Positions 35,483 to 46,726 of a stretch of DNA of 64,000 bases are shown here, one piece after another. The number at the start of each line of letters is the position of its first letter. The first letter of the stretch is position 1. The translations under genes and the position numbers were made by a program. This stretch comes from Bugula neritina (lineage: Eukaryota; Bryozoa; Gymnolaemata; Cheilostomatida; Bugulidae): assembly GCA_964035545.1 (NCBI GenBank), contig OZ037769.1:9029429-9093428 (forward strand), read 5' to 3'. The notes beneath the pieces were generated by a model, which was not told where the DNA came from, did no database searches, and saw only the letters and a list, made by a program, of their open reading frames with translations.

Positions 35483-36303
35483 TTACACTATTTTACCTTT
35501 ATTTAAAAAAAAAAAAACACAAAACAAACAAACTACTGAGTTGTCTCTCGCCCTACGAGCGGGCCTACAACAGCAAAATATATAAGCTAATAAGGCTAGG
35601 GCCAAGGCCCCTAATACTATCCCAGCCACTAGGCCAGTGTATCCTAAAAAAAAATAAAAAACAAACACATGATTATGTGAGCTAAGTGGTAGTTAGATTT
35701 ATTGTTAACATATTATTAGCTGGTGTATAGATATACAATGACAAAAACATATTTACATATAATATATACATATAAGTAGTGAATAAAAATAAAGTAAATG
35801 AAAAAAATATATATATATATATACATATATTATAAGGACGTTAGTAATGTTAGCTTTGTGGGGTGGTTCTATATTCTATATATCGACGAGCGCCATAGCG
35901 ACAAGCAAACATGCTGAGCACTGCCATTAGCAACAGCGCGCCTAGCCCTATAATACTTATTATGAGGACCCTATCTTGGTCCTCCTGAGCTGAGAACAAC
36001 TCAGTTAAATTGAGTTCAGTAACGTTAGACCCTGTAGCATAAAGTGGCATATAAACTAGGCATGCTTACTCAGAAAGGCAATTTGATTGATATGGCTACG
36101 ATGACCGACCCTATACTGCTACTGCTTTGAGCTAGACGATAAGTCCAATTACTAACCCCACGTGACGGGTAGATCGGTTGTAGTTTCTTGTAATTCCACA
36201 GCCGTACTGTGAAGCGTGGAGGTACTACTAAAGCACTCCAACACCCTCCCTCTCCAACAGTTGCAGTGCATTGGGCAGATCTGAAGGGCAAGGATCCATT
36301 CAA
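35483..36303 (-). CDS. Antisense block in copy B: exon-like segments for small membrane proteins
   Basis: Counterpart of 20264-21042. Segment 1 (36303-36070, 77 residues) stays open in the same frame as in copy A despite about a dozen amino-acid differences. Segment 2 (acceptor then exon to 35850) differs from copy A by two residues and about five silent changes. Segment 3 (exon from 35643) keeps the hydrophobic span GLVAGIVLGALALAL and FCCCRPA, but its stop is changed, adding about 20 residues to 35483. Acceptors (TGCTACAG and a T-rich tract with TTAG) are kept. Retention of open frames and membrane spans in a copy whose gag and pol have decayed suggests past constraint, but the gene is unrecognised and expression is unproven. 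Confidence 0.5.
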
Positions 36304-37669
36304 GTCATTATAAGCAATAGCCTAGTGAATGCATATATCAACCCCCCCCCCTAGTTAGTTACTAACATATAACAGTCTGCTGATACTAACAAATCTACCC
36401 CAATGCTTACTAACCCCTTGATGAGTAAATAGAATAACGAATGGCAGGAGCCATTCCCTTTTCTTTTCATTGGGTGAACAGCTTAACAGCTAGCAGTGGG
36501 TACCAGTGGTCCATTAGATCAATTATATATAACCATAAACAAAACACTGAGACCAAAATACCTACAATTAGCACTCCTACTAGTTAACGTTTTTTTATTT
36601 TTTCACTATTATTTACTTATTTCAACACTAACCAGATAAAGATAGATCTATGCGTGTATAAGTAACTACAAAAACGGCTAGACAATTCATTAGCAACACG
36701 TTTACCAATTGACAACAGCCATCATTAAGTCCAATGATTATTATTACCAAGTACAACTTTACTCTTATCATTAAAATTCTATAACGCCAATACTACTCAA
36801 CCAGACATATTGACATAGTATCTATTAGTATTGACACAACTACTACTAGTAGCAGCACTATAACTGTTGTAAGTGGGTAATTCGGTCAGCAAACACACAC
36901 TTTAGTCTTACTTTAAACTAATACCTATAGTCACACGATACTGTACTGACAGTTAGTGAGTTTATCACTTTATTGAATTTATCACTTTTGAATGATATCT
37001 CAAAAATCGAACGAGAAATTACACTTAATTTGGGTTATATCGTCACATCTAGACTAAGAACTTTAAATTACTGAAGTTAATTCGATAAGTTTGAAGTAAA
37101 ACTTGAAGTCGATCACAACGAAATACTACGCCTACTACTACTATACTACTACAACTACTACTGAAGCTACGTACATATTCACATCACAGATATACCAACT
37201 GAACCCACACAATGATAAAAACGTAGAATTAATTAGTATTATCCAACTTACCGTACTGGAAGACATACTGATACGGAAAACTGAGGTTTATGGAAATATT
37301 GAGTTAAAGTTGTGTCAACAGAGTAGCGTGGCTTGTATGTAGAGTTATAGTAGAGGATCGCGCCAACTTACCGGTAATCACACAACCTCGCATTCTAGCC
37401 ACTCGAACTTTATTAATATTAATTAGATCTGCCGCAACAAATATTCGGAGCAATTTAACATTCATACCATTTCCTCATCCTAGTTAGTAATAGTCCTAGT
37501 AAGTAATAAGTAGAACGCTCTGATTAATACCAACTCACTCAGACGAATCACTTACTGACTCACCTCCATACCCCAATTCCGTAAGTAGAACCTTATCATA
37601 ATCTCGACCTACGTTATAAGTACTTCAGACACATAGCAGGAGCTATGCCTTCTTTTTCGTCGGGAGAAA
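36304..37669. other. Copy B non-coding segment before 3' LTR
   Basis: AT-rich, collinear with 18882-20263 of copy A. No sense-strand gene. It would be upstream of the antisense block and so could hold its promoter. None was identified. Confidence 0.4.
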
Positions 37670-38306
37670 TGTTGTAGTGGAATTATGGACTTTAGGTTTA
37701 TTCAATTCCACTGAGTCATTCTACATTCTCATTTCCTAACGCCCAGCTAAACCCCACATTGATATTAACTTTCCATTGTTATACGGATTAGAGAGAACTA
37801 ATGCCATCACAAAGCCCATCTGTTTCCTACTGTCTGTAACATGTACTAATTTCGTTACAATTGTAATTACATTTTCGCTTTGAAGTCAGTTCCTTTACGT
37901 CAAACACCCTGATCCTGCAGCTTCGTGGCTCTATCCTTATATAGAAATGCAGCCACCCTTGTAAATGCAGTAGCCTATCCTGAAGCAACTGACGTGGACC
38001 AACCGGCAGGAAACCTAAGTATTACAGCCACCCTTGTAATACTTCAACCTATCCTGAAGCAGCTGGCGTGGAGCTAACCGGCAAGAAGTATCTTGCTACA
38101 CCCAACAGCTATCTGATTTCACTTCTCTGTAAGACCCAGCTTCAGGTAGACGTACCCGGAACGAGAGGAGTCATCAACAATCTACAAGGTAATTACCATA
38201 AAGTATATGCATATAATACTGTTATAGTAAATCACTAAGGCTTAGCCATATTAGTAACAGCTGTACAGTAAGTTGTAGCGGGATACCACAAGTTCCCGTT
38301 ATAACA
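37670..38306 (+). repeat. Copy B 3' LTR
   Basis: 637 bp with TG…CA ends. Preceded by the purine tract CGGGAGAAA (37661-37669). It resembles copy A's LTRs more than its own 5' partner. Its outer edge abuts an open exon of a HECT-like gene. Confidence 0.9.
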
Positions 38307-39321
38307 TACTCTCTCCCTCCAAAACCTAATGCTTTTGAGCAATGGCTATTATGCTCTTGGGGTCATCATGGGTAAGTATTAAACAAAAAACTTTAGTGCA
38401 CTGCTACATTCACAACTACACCTATATTATTAAGGATAATGTAGCGTTTGCTGATGCATTCTTATTTGCATCAAATGGTTGAAGATTTTTAAATAAATGA
38501 CATCTGATTTTAGGTCTTTCGCTGATGCAAGCTTGGCCCACGTTTTGTATGATAAACTCTGTAGAAGGAGATGAGCCCTATTTGGTACAATTAAGGCAGG
38601 GGCTTAAATTTACAGGAGTCTTACAGGTTAGTAAAGTTATGAAGTTTAAAATGTTCGACTTAGCCATGTAACTTCTACTAAGTTTAAAATGAATTTCAGG
38701 CTATCAAAACCTGCAATATTTGTTTCAGTTAATGAACAAAGTCCCTCATGTGCTGAAGCATATGACTGAAATTTCAGCACCGCCGGCTCTGAATATCACA
38801 AGATTTGTGGCATTATTTAAGGTAAAATTTGCCCCAGAAGGCAGCTCAAAAAGCCGAACACAACGGAAAGCGTACAGCAGATTTGTGAAATACCTAAGAG
38901 AAGCTTGGGGTAACTTTATTTATTTTATTATATTCCAGTTTTTTTTACTTAATTACATTAAAATATATTTCTGGTAACTTTTGTTTTGTTGCAATACTAG
39001 ATCAAGTAAATTGAATATTTTTCTTGAAAATCAATGCAAAATAGTTTTATTTGCAGGAGGCGAAGAGCTAATGAAAAAGTTACGCTTGAAAAAATCCTAA
39101 AGTTCACGACTGGTGCCTACGCGGAACCATTCTTAGGATTTTCGTTAAAGCCATCAATTGTTTTTGTAGAAGCAGACGCTCTTTTTCCTCTAGTAAAAAG
39201 TAGCACATGTGCAAACATTCTTTTTCTTCCGTATAATATGAACAAAAATCATTATGCTGATGAAGAAACATATGAGAAATATGATATTAGTTTTTTAAAC
39301 AAATATTTTGGTAATATGTAG
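38307..39321 (+). pseudogene. HECT-like E3 ligase fragment (C-lobe), interrupted by copy B
   Basis: Four exon-like pieces: about 38307-38371, 38514-38626, 38729-38909 and 39057-39321, with GT/AG borders. The first three join in consistent phase. Translated features: NGYYALGVIMG then LSLMQAWP; ITRFVALFKVKF; and in the last exon LKFTTGAYAEPFLGF then KSSTCANILFLPY. The last two match the C-lobe of HECT domains, where the Cys of TCxNxLxLP accepts ubiquitin. The last exon needs a one-base shift near 39060-39085 to be read, and the 5' part of the gene is gone, with copy B's LTR abutting the first piece. So this is probably a truncated, dead copy of a HECT-like gene family. Confidence 0.55.
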
Positions 39322-41319
39322 TAGCTCTCTGTCACAGAATAGATAAGAGCAACCTTTTAGTTCTAGCTGCTATACCAATGATGCATTGTAATTGTATATG
39401 AATTCAGTCCCAGTAAAATAAATCATCGCATAATTGGGCTAGAATCAAATTTCAAAAACCATGTTGTAGATACCTTTCTTACTCAATGCGATTTTTTTGG
39501 AATTTCCAATGTTCTATATTTTGGCAAAGCTACAGAAAAAAACTAACCAATTTTTGCAAAACAACTACTTTTATTATGATTATTCTTTTGTAAATGCTTA
39601 TTTCTTTTACTCATGTATAATTGGACCAAAACATAGACATTCTTCAAATGCTACCATACTTGGGCTCTCTCTTGCTAACCTTGTAGTTAGGATGAGCCAG
39701 TAGTTTAGCATACAGCAAAAACCCACACTGATAATAGTTCACAAAACTACAACACTAGTGAATGCCATTGAATAAACCTAGTAAATGTCATTAAATGATG
39801 CTAGTAATTTTAAATAATTGAAACAGGTAAACTAATACTAGTAACTAGTAAACCTTATTGAATGATGCTAGTAAATCTCAATAAATTGTGCTTAATCTGG
39901 TTGTTGGTTGCTGTGGGTAGGCCTAAAGCAGAAACTGAGTCGCGGCATTCCCAAGGGATAAAATTTTACTTAGGAGACTGGAGACAGTTGGTATTCAGCA
40001 TTTGTAGTGTGAACAGCGAAAAGAAGGAAGTTGAAACTTTGCGCGAGCAGCTCAAAAAACGTGTTCACAGCTCAGTTTGGATCGTAGTCTGACAGTGCCA
40101 TTAGCTTTCAATAGTTTCAACATATTAGTTACCTCTGTTATCTCAAAATATTCAATGGGAAACAGGCTACACAAATTTTACTGTAATACTGTAGTGAATT
40201 TTGCCAGTTCACTATTACTATGTGTGGGTCTACTTAATCAAAGCCACTGCACCAGGTTGTTTACGATAAGATACTTTATTATTTACACAAATACAAGAAG
40301 GTTATTTACTGCTAGCATGAATAGAAAACGATTACATAATTAGTGAGCTTTAATACACAACTACTCTAAATGAAGTCCCAAGCTGCTCTGCCGGCTAGCT
40401 ACTCAGCGCACTGCAACTACGAGTAGCTAGCTCCACCTGCTATCAATTAGTGTGACTGTCCTGATTGGTGGTTACTAGTGGTGCCACTGCTGTCCATAGC
40501 TACACTCCGACAGTGTCGAACTCACAAGATAATAAACAATATAAAGTGGACCTTTTCGATTAATACAATAATAATTGCACCACTAAAATCTACCACAATA
40601 CTGTGGCAAATGGTCATCTAATATATATATGACAACTGTTACAATTATAAATAAGTAGAGTCGATAATCTAGAAACTTGACAAAATTTATTTAAGGCTTT
40701 TACTTGAATACTGCATTTAAGTTGGCAAAAATTACATGGGATAAATTAGAGAAACTATTTCTTAGCTACAACAAACATTTTCGATAAGAGTAAAATGAAT
40801 GTTCCAGATGCTCAATAGTTGTAATGGACACAGGTGCGGCCCTATATAGCTAATGTGATGGTTTGTTGGCAATTGTTCAACCTCATGCTAAATTATGATA
40901 AGTGACCTCATGCCCACAGTGCAATAGCATAAAGGAACTGAGACTAGATGATCAGATGATATTTTGCTGGGGATGACCTTAACTATGCTGTGGTGCGTAA
41001 AACTCAGAGGTGTACATGGGATTACATCAATTTTTGTAAAAGCATGCATTTTGCAGTTGACCTTTTTTTTTATATAAGTTATAATAAAGTTTTAAAGTTA
41101 GTACACATACTTGATTGGCTGAGGTAGACAACAGGTTTGTTTTTAATTATTATTTTGTTTTCCCAGTAAATCAGTTATTTATTGTTAAAATAATGCCCTG
41201 GAAATTATTACCGCCTATAATTCATTCAGCTTTATTAGGATAATTATACATGGTAAATAAAAACAGCATAAACTACAATTATAATGAACATGATAATCAT
41301 TATGCTATTACAATAATAA
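39322..41319. other. No gene; short AT-rich tandem repeat
   Basis: Around 39745-39890 the words CTAGTAAATGTCATTAAATG / CTAGTAAATCTCAATAAATT recur about four times. The remainder has no convincing exon. Confidence 0.4.
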
Positions 41320-42862
41320 ATATCTTATCTCTGTAAAATAATTTTTTGCAAATATAATTTAACTTGGTCATATAATTTTTGTCCAGCTGCACCGTCATCA
41401 ACATGAACATTAAATGAGTTTAAAAAGTTATCATCTTCATTCACATCCATAATTGGGGCATGTATAGGCACAATTGTTGGAATGTCAGGAAGTTCACTGT
41501 TGACAGTTTCAAGAGTTGTACAAATGAGTGCTCTTAGCAACAAGCTGAAGAGGCATGACGTTTCCTTCTGTTCTAATTGGGTGATTATTATGACACGCTT
41601 TCAAATTATCTAAAACCTGATTAATCCTGAGTATGTAAACAAAGTGCAAGGCTGCAATACAAATTGGGTAGTCAATGTTTAGCTTTCCATTTCTTTCTAA
41701 AGCATAAAAAATTCTGGCATATCTTGCACAGATGTGAGTGTTAATTCCCTATTAAATCGTTCAACTCTTTGATTGTGAACTGATGATCCAAAAATAACAG
41801 GATTTTTATTAATATCGTTTTTCAGTCCTTGCATTGTTTTCCATACAAGCTGGTTTTTACCACCATAATCTGTTCACACTTTAGCTGGAACATATCCAAC
41901 TTCTTCACAAGCCATTACAAAATATTCATACACCGTAGTGGAACGGTTGTTATTGCTACATTTTAAGAGTGTACATAGCCTGGAATGTCCATCGATTGCA
42001 CAGTGAAAGACTATTCCCCAACGAATAAGCTTGTGATTCCCATCAATATGCCAGCAGTAGTGAGGAAAAGGACTGTTATAGCATCTTCGAAAACTTCGAT
42101 GCTTGGTTTTTTCTCTTCTTTCCACTAATCCACTTGCATCAATTCGCTTTATAGAATTTCTAATTCTTTGTCTCGGTATGTGGTAGCTGCATAAAGAATA
42201 AAAAGCATTATAAAACAAAGGTCTTCGGTTTGCAAATCGGAAAAAAAATTCCAACATGAAGATACAACAACTGTAGTGTTAAATCATTTGCTTGTGACAA
42301 AGCAAATATGAATATTATAAATTGTTATAGTTTTGAAGGTAACTATCTGCAGGCAATAAAAGTGTTCTATAAAAAACTAATGGGTTACCTACATATATTT
42401 AGCAGTCATAACTACATTTGATTCTACAAAACTCATTAATAATAATTTATCCACTGTCAAGGCTCAATCGAAAGCTTATAGTTATAGAGTTTTCAAAAAT
42501 TAAAGCAAAACTATCAGAAGACAGATATTTCGTGCATACCCTTTAGATTTGAGGTACCCAATCATCAACCGTTCACCAGCAAATGGTAAAGACATTTTAG
42601 CTTCTGTGAGGAAATTATCAATTTCCGCATCAGGAAGTGTTAGATGAGTAAGTCTTGGAATGTTGCTTTCTTTCATCTCCCTTTTTAAAGTATTTCTAGC
42701 TACACCAGTTTCTTCAGCTATTTTTGTTATGGTGCATCCTACAGCCGACTTTGAGCGAATGAATTCTGAATCAAGTAGCGTTTTTGGTCTACCTCTTAGC
42801 ATAATCAGCTGTAAAGTATAAAAAACATCCTGAAAATCTAACTGCAGATCAATCTTATGCAA
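41320..42862 (-). pseudogene. Integrase-core (rve-like) gene, spliced, decayed
   Basis: Minus strand. Exon 1 (to 42540) has a helix-turn-helix-like segment (ITKIAEETGVARNTLKREM) and GERLMIGYLKSKG. A GT/AG intron (42539-42187) joins in phase to exon 2, starting YHIPRQRIRNSIKRID. Exon 2 has CWHIDGNHKLIRWG, with the first Asp of a DDE integrase fold, TDYGGKN with the second, and VERFNRE with the Glu, followed by LERNGKLNIDYP and HNNHPIRTEGN. This is the layout of the integrase-core proteins abundant in fish and invertebrate genomes. A stop at 41874-41876 and a one-base shift near 41745-41760 break it. Possibly a domesticated or transposon-derived integrase gene. The intron argues it was host-like before decay. 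Confidence 0.65.
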
Positions 42863-45513
42863 ATTATTAAATATCGCTATTCCTACAACTATAGCTACAA
42901 TAGCTAAAAAGAGCTTGAAAAAAAGGACAATAAGTCCTATTGAAACATATTAAACAAAATTATGCTTGATTTCTTAGACTGATGATTATAATATTCATGC
43001 TCACCTTTAGAAATGTTAATAAATATCTGTAAACTTCTTTGCAAGCTAAAAATCTAACTGATACACTTTGCTGCTCTGGAATGGCTAAGTGAATGCATTT
43101 ATTTATCAATCTTTGTGTTATTGTAATTATCGCACAAGTCCAGCTATAGTGACCTGTAAAAACAAGATTTTAGTGTCAATTATCATCAGGTTCGTTAATA
43201 GAAATTAGATTCCATTTTTACAACTTTGATGCAAAATGAGATTTTTAAGTCAAACTTTTTAACCAATGTAAATCCGGGAATATATACTGAGAACGGTTAA
43301 TGCTATTGAGAATGTATGCTGAGTTCTGAAGGGTAATGCAAAAACAAAAAGCTCAAAAATAGAAATAATGGACCGGCAAAAAATCAATGACCAAATTAAA
43401 TATACATATAAGGCCAAGCATATATACAATAAAAGCAATAGGTTTTATTTTATTTACATTTAGGAGCAGCAGTGGAAAAATTGAGATAGACTAAGCTTAT
43501 GCATTTTGTTGTTAAATTTTGGTTTGGGGCCAGGGTTGAAGTTTTAGAGACTAACTTTTTATGCTACATTGTATCCTGGCTAAGTGTGTATATCTGTTTT
43601 ACTCATTATGTGAAAAGTTAATGCACTTATTGTCTTAGTCATCATTTTGAGTGCAATATGTGCTTGATTGTAAAGGGGTCAGCTAGTTGTTATAGTGAGT
43701 GCGGTCAGGGCCGAATACAACATTTTATTCTTTCACATACACGCAATCCACCTTGTTAAACTTACTAGAATGGTCATGAGGATCAAAACCAGTAAAACTT
43801 TTATGTGAAAAGTGACAAAACAAGTGTTGAACATAAAATAAAAACTGGTGATTCATCGCTGTTGAAATATGTGACAACACAAATGCAGCGGTGGATGTAT
43901 GCTTAGTGAGGCAATGTCTGTAAAGTTTTATAATGGCTTTTGCAAATGATAATTGGGCTGAATGAGATATTATTAACAGCGGGTTGAATTGCTCTGGAGT
44001 TACCCTTGTGGCTATGGACAAAGTGGCAGCAAAGTGTCAATAAACAAACTAATGGAACTAAATTTATGAAATTTTATTATTATCAAGAACACTATACACA
44101 CAGGTTTTTATCACAACATTTGTTGACAAATTATGAGTTTGCAAACTAAAATTACTTACAACCCCACAGACCTAATACAGTCTGACATATTTAGTTAAAA
44201 CTTAGCCATAAAGTACTGGGTAACTTATTGAAACCCCCCCCCTGCCCATAGCACAGAATAGCTGATGATATAAGGCCATAAATTGCAAAACAAACGACCT
44301 CATCCATGCTGTGAGTGTGAAAGTTTAAATTTTTTCTCCAATTTTTGCAAAATCCCAATCAAAAATATTTTAATGATAATTCTAATACAGAAGTTAGATA
44401 TAATTTCAACAAGATTCAAAATAGCAAAAAACACAATGTTTTGTTGTTACAACATTAATCATAATGACTGTACTTTATACCAAACTGAACTAAAAGAGTC
44501 NNNNNNNNNNNNNNNNNNNNNNNNNNNNNNNNNNNNNNNNNNNNNNNNNNNNNNNNNNNNNNNNNNNNNNNNNNNNNNNNNNNNNNNNNNNNNNNNNNNN
44601 NNNNNNNNNNNNNNNNNNNNNNNNNNNNNNNNNNNNNNNNNNNNNNNNNNNNNNNNNNNNNNNNNNNNNNNNNNNNNNNNNNNNNNNNNNNNNNNNNNNN
44701 GAGAGAGATCACATAAGGTTTAACCTTGATGTTTACAAAATGTAAACAAAGTAACACATATTGCATGCATGAAAAATTTTTGTAAAAATTCCCTCAATAA
44801 ATATTTTCAACCTCACAGTATATACTACTATTGATTGAACAAAATTTATCTTCTAGCACAGTAATCATTCAAGCGCAAAGAAAAAAATTAATGTATAATT
44901 AATTACCCCAGCCGTGAGTAAAATGATTTCTCAGTGTGAGTAATGGGGAATATAACACAGGGATGGGGTCCCAAATGCTCCACATATACTACTTATTAGT
45001 AAATAAAGCCTATTTTCGAATTTGATATGTATCTATTGGTGTCCGGTAAAAATGACACCGATGAAAATGGCACAGGTAATATATCAGCCAGATAGAAGTT
45101 TGTTAGCCTCAATCTCAATTTGCTTTTGGCATACCCCATTCGAGAGAATTATTGTAACTGTTCACATTAATATGTGCTAGCAGTCATGATTCATATAGTA
45201 AACTCCGAAAAAAAGCAAAATTCAAGAAGGATTGAAACTGAACTAAATTTTTATCTTACTAAGAGACTAAAAGGCCACATTTACCAGCTCAAAAGGCTGC
45301 CAAAAATCAAAAGGCCGCAGGTTGAGCATCGCTGGTTTAGCTCTATATCTTTGTTTCTTGACATCACTAACTTTATAAGTAACAAAATTTACTCACTGAG
45401 CTGAGAGTTACACAGTTTGCCAGTCTAAAGTTGTGTGTTTTTTGGTATAAAACATCACCATTCTGAAATTTACATCATTCATCGTTATATGTTTTGAGCG
45501 CAAAGGTTACTCA
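42863..45513. other. No gene seen; includes assembly gap 44501-44700
   Basis: AT-rich. A 200-base run of N (44501-44700) is an assembly gap, probably of nominal length. Frames across it are meaningless. No repeats or exons recognised in the rest. Confidence 0.6.
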
Positions 45514-46029
45514 ATGATGACAGAAGTAGAAAATTTTCCCTTGCAAAATAAAGATCCTATATTTAATGAACAAGATGCAAATATGGCTGAAGACGAGTTA
45601 GATGTGGCGAGAAAAGTTGTACATAATCGGAATACACTCATTAATAAAGTTTCGACCGGGAGAGATAATGCAAAGAATGAATGGAGTTTTTCAGAACTAA
45701 AAAAGAAACCTATCGCTATTATCCTCGTAGCCCATTTTTTATCATTGAATGTAATCAACTTAGTTATGAGCGGCAATGGTAGCTTTTCTGGAAAGATGTT
45801 TTCAACTAATTATACTTTAGACAGAATGTTCAATAACTGCACAAAACACTTTGAAATGACTGACAATTTAAAACTAGCTGTTTGCAACACTAAAGTTCAT
45901 GGAGATTTTATAACTATACAATATTCTTTCTTGAATGGTAATATGTCTCAGAGTGATGCGTCTCCACCATCCAAGCTGTTAACAGTTTTGACTGAACACA
46001 TTTTAGAAAATAATTATTACGGAATGTAA
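45514..46029 (+). CDS. Unknown 171-residue protein at the left side of the Polinton
   Basis: Intact frame with adjacent start codons (MMTEVENF), followed 30 bases after the stop by an AATAAA signal (46059-46064). The N-terminal half is charged and helical. There is a short hydrophobic stretch (PIAIILVAHFLSLNVINLVM) and then NGSFSGKMFSTNYTLDRMF, HFEMTDNLKLAVC and VHGDFITIQYSF. No family recognised. Same strand and A-rich codon use as the Polinton genes that follow, and its addition brings the element to about 14 kb, so it may be an accessory gene of that element. A host gene is the alternative. Confidence 0.45.
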   Translation: MMTEVENFPLQNKDPIFNEQDANMAEDELDVARKVVHNRNTLINKVSTGRDNAKNEWSFSELKKKPIAIILVAHFLSLNVINLVMSGNGSFSGKMFSTNYTLDRMFNNCTKHFEMTDNLKLAVCNTKVHGDFITIQYSFLNGNMSQSDASPPSKLLTVLTEHILENNYYGM

Positions 46030-46299
46030 TGTTTTTCTGTATACAACTCATAGCCTATAATAAAATGTTATATGGAAACAAAAAAACATGTCTCATGGTC
46101 CAACTCTATTTGCAGCTCCATTTTTAAACTTATAACTTGATAAAAATTTTCTGAAACTCAAAAAGCAGAAAAAAGATAATTAACCTTATGCTAATGATGT
46201 CCGAAACTTTGACAGAGTAAAAATTATTATTAGCAAAAATCAGGAGGTGACACAGCGGTTTCCAATTTAATCAATGGGAAGTAAAACATAATAAAATAT

Positions 46300-46645
46300 G
46301 TATAACCTACGTAAACTGATATACTATCGCCCAGTTATTAAACCCTAGATGGGTGGATTGTTATTAAATTTTAACCACTCAATTCCTCATTATAGTTAGA
46401 AATCGGAAAATTTTTCAGCTAAGATAAATGACACGGCAATTTCTAAATTACGGATGGGAAGTGTCCCAGTTAAAATTTAAATACATATGCAACTGTCAAA
46501 ACACGTATCACCTACGTAAACTGATATAATATTGCTTACGTGAGTAAACCTTAAACCGGCAGATTATATTTAAAATGTTACCACCCAACTCTCTATAATA
46601 AAAAAGAGGTAAACTTTTAGTTAAGATAAATTTCATTTACGTAGG
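46300..46645 (+). promoter_or_regulatory. Duplicated upstream region of the first spliced Polinton gene
   Basis: Two degenerate direct copies, about 46300-46445 and 46512-46645, share CCTACGTAAACTGATATA, a TAAACC(C/T)TA word, AACCACTCAA/TACCACCCAA, and an AGCTAAGATAAAT/AGTTAAGATAAAT end. They lie directly upstream of the TATA box. The arrangement suggests duplicated regulatory sequence. No factor can be named. Confidence 0.45.
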
Positions 46646-46665
46646 AATAAATTACAAAATCTCAG

Positions 46666-46675
46666 TATATAAAAG
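46666..46675 (+). promoter_or_regulatory. TATA box
   Basis: TATATAAAAG lies 52 bases before the ATG at 46727. The distance leaves room for a start site near 46695 and a short leader. Confidence 0.65.
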
Positions 46676-46726
46676 CCTCGAAAAACTTCTATGTTTCATC
46701 GCATCTCAAACCATACAGCAAACACC

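Larger units (their letters stand above)
26017..38306 (+). mobile_element. LTR retrotransposon copy B (full-length, decayed), order gag-env-pro-pol
   Basis: 12290 bp on the plus strand. Layout: 5' LTR, primer site, ~1.1 kb leader, gag, env-like gene, protease, RT/RNase H/integrase, antisense membrane-protein block, polypurine tract, 3' LTR. Gag, protease and pol features are Gypsy (Metaviridae)-like. Lesions seen: two in-frame stops in gag, a 2-base deletion near 29647 relative to copy A, an in-frame stop at 32205-32207 between protease and RT, and loss of the first RNase H aspartate. The LTRs differ from each other noticeably and the flanking tetranucleotides (GTAT, TACT) do not match, so the copy is old or recombinant. 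Confidence 0.9.

Noticed and set aside
43725-44021. 98-codon minus-strand frame
   Set aside because: No domain, splice or composition support; consistent with chance.
44283-44766. Frames spanning the N run
   Set aside because: They cross an assembly gap and have no real sequence.
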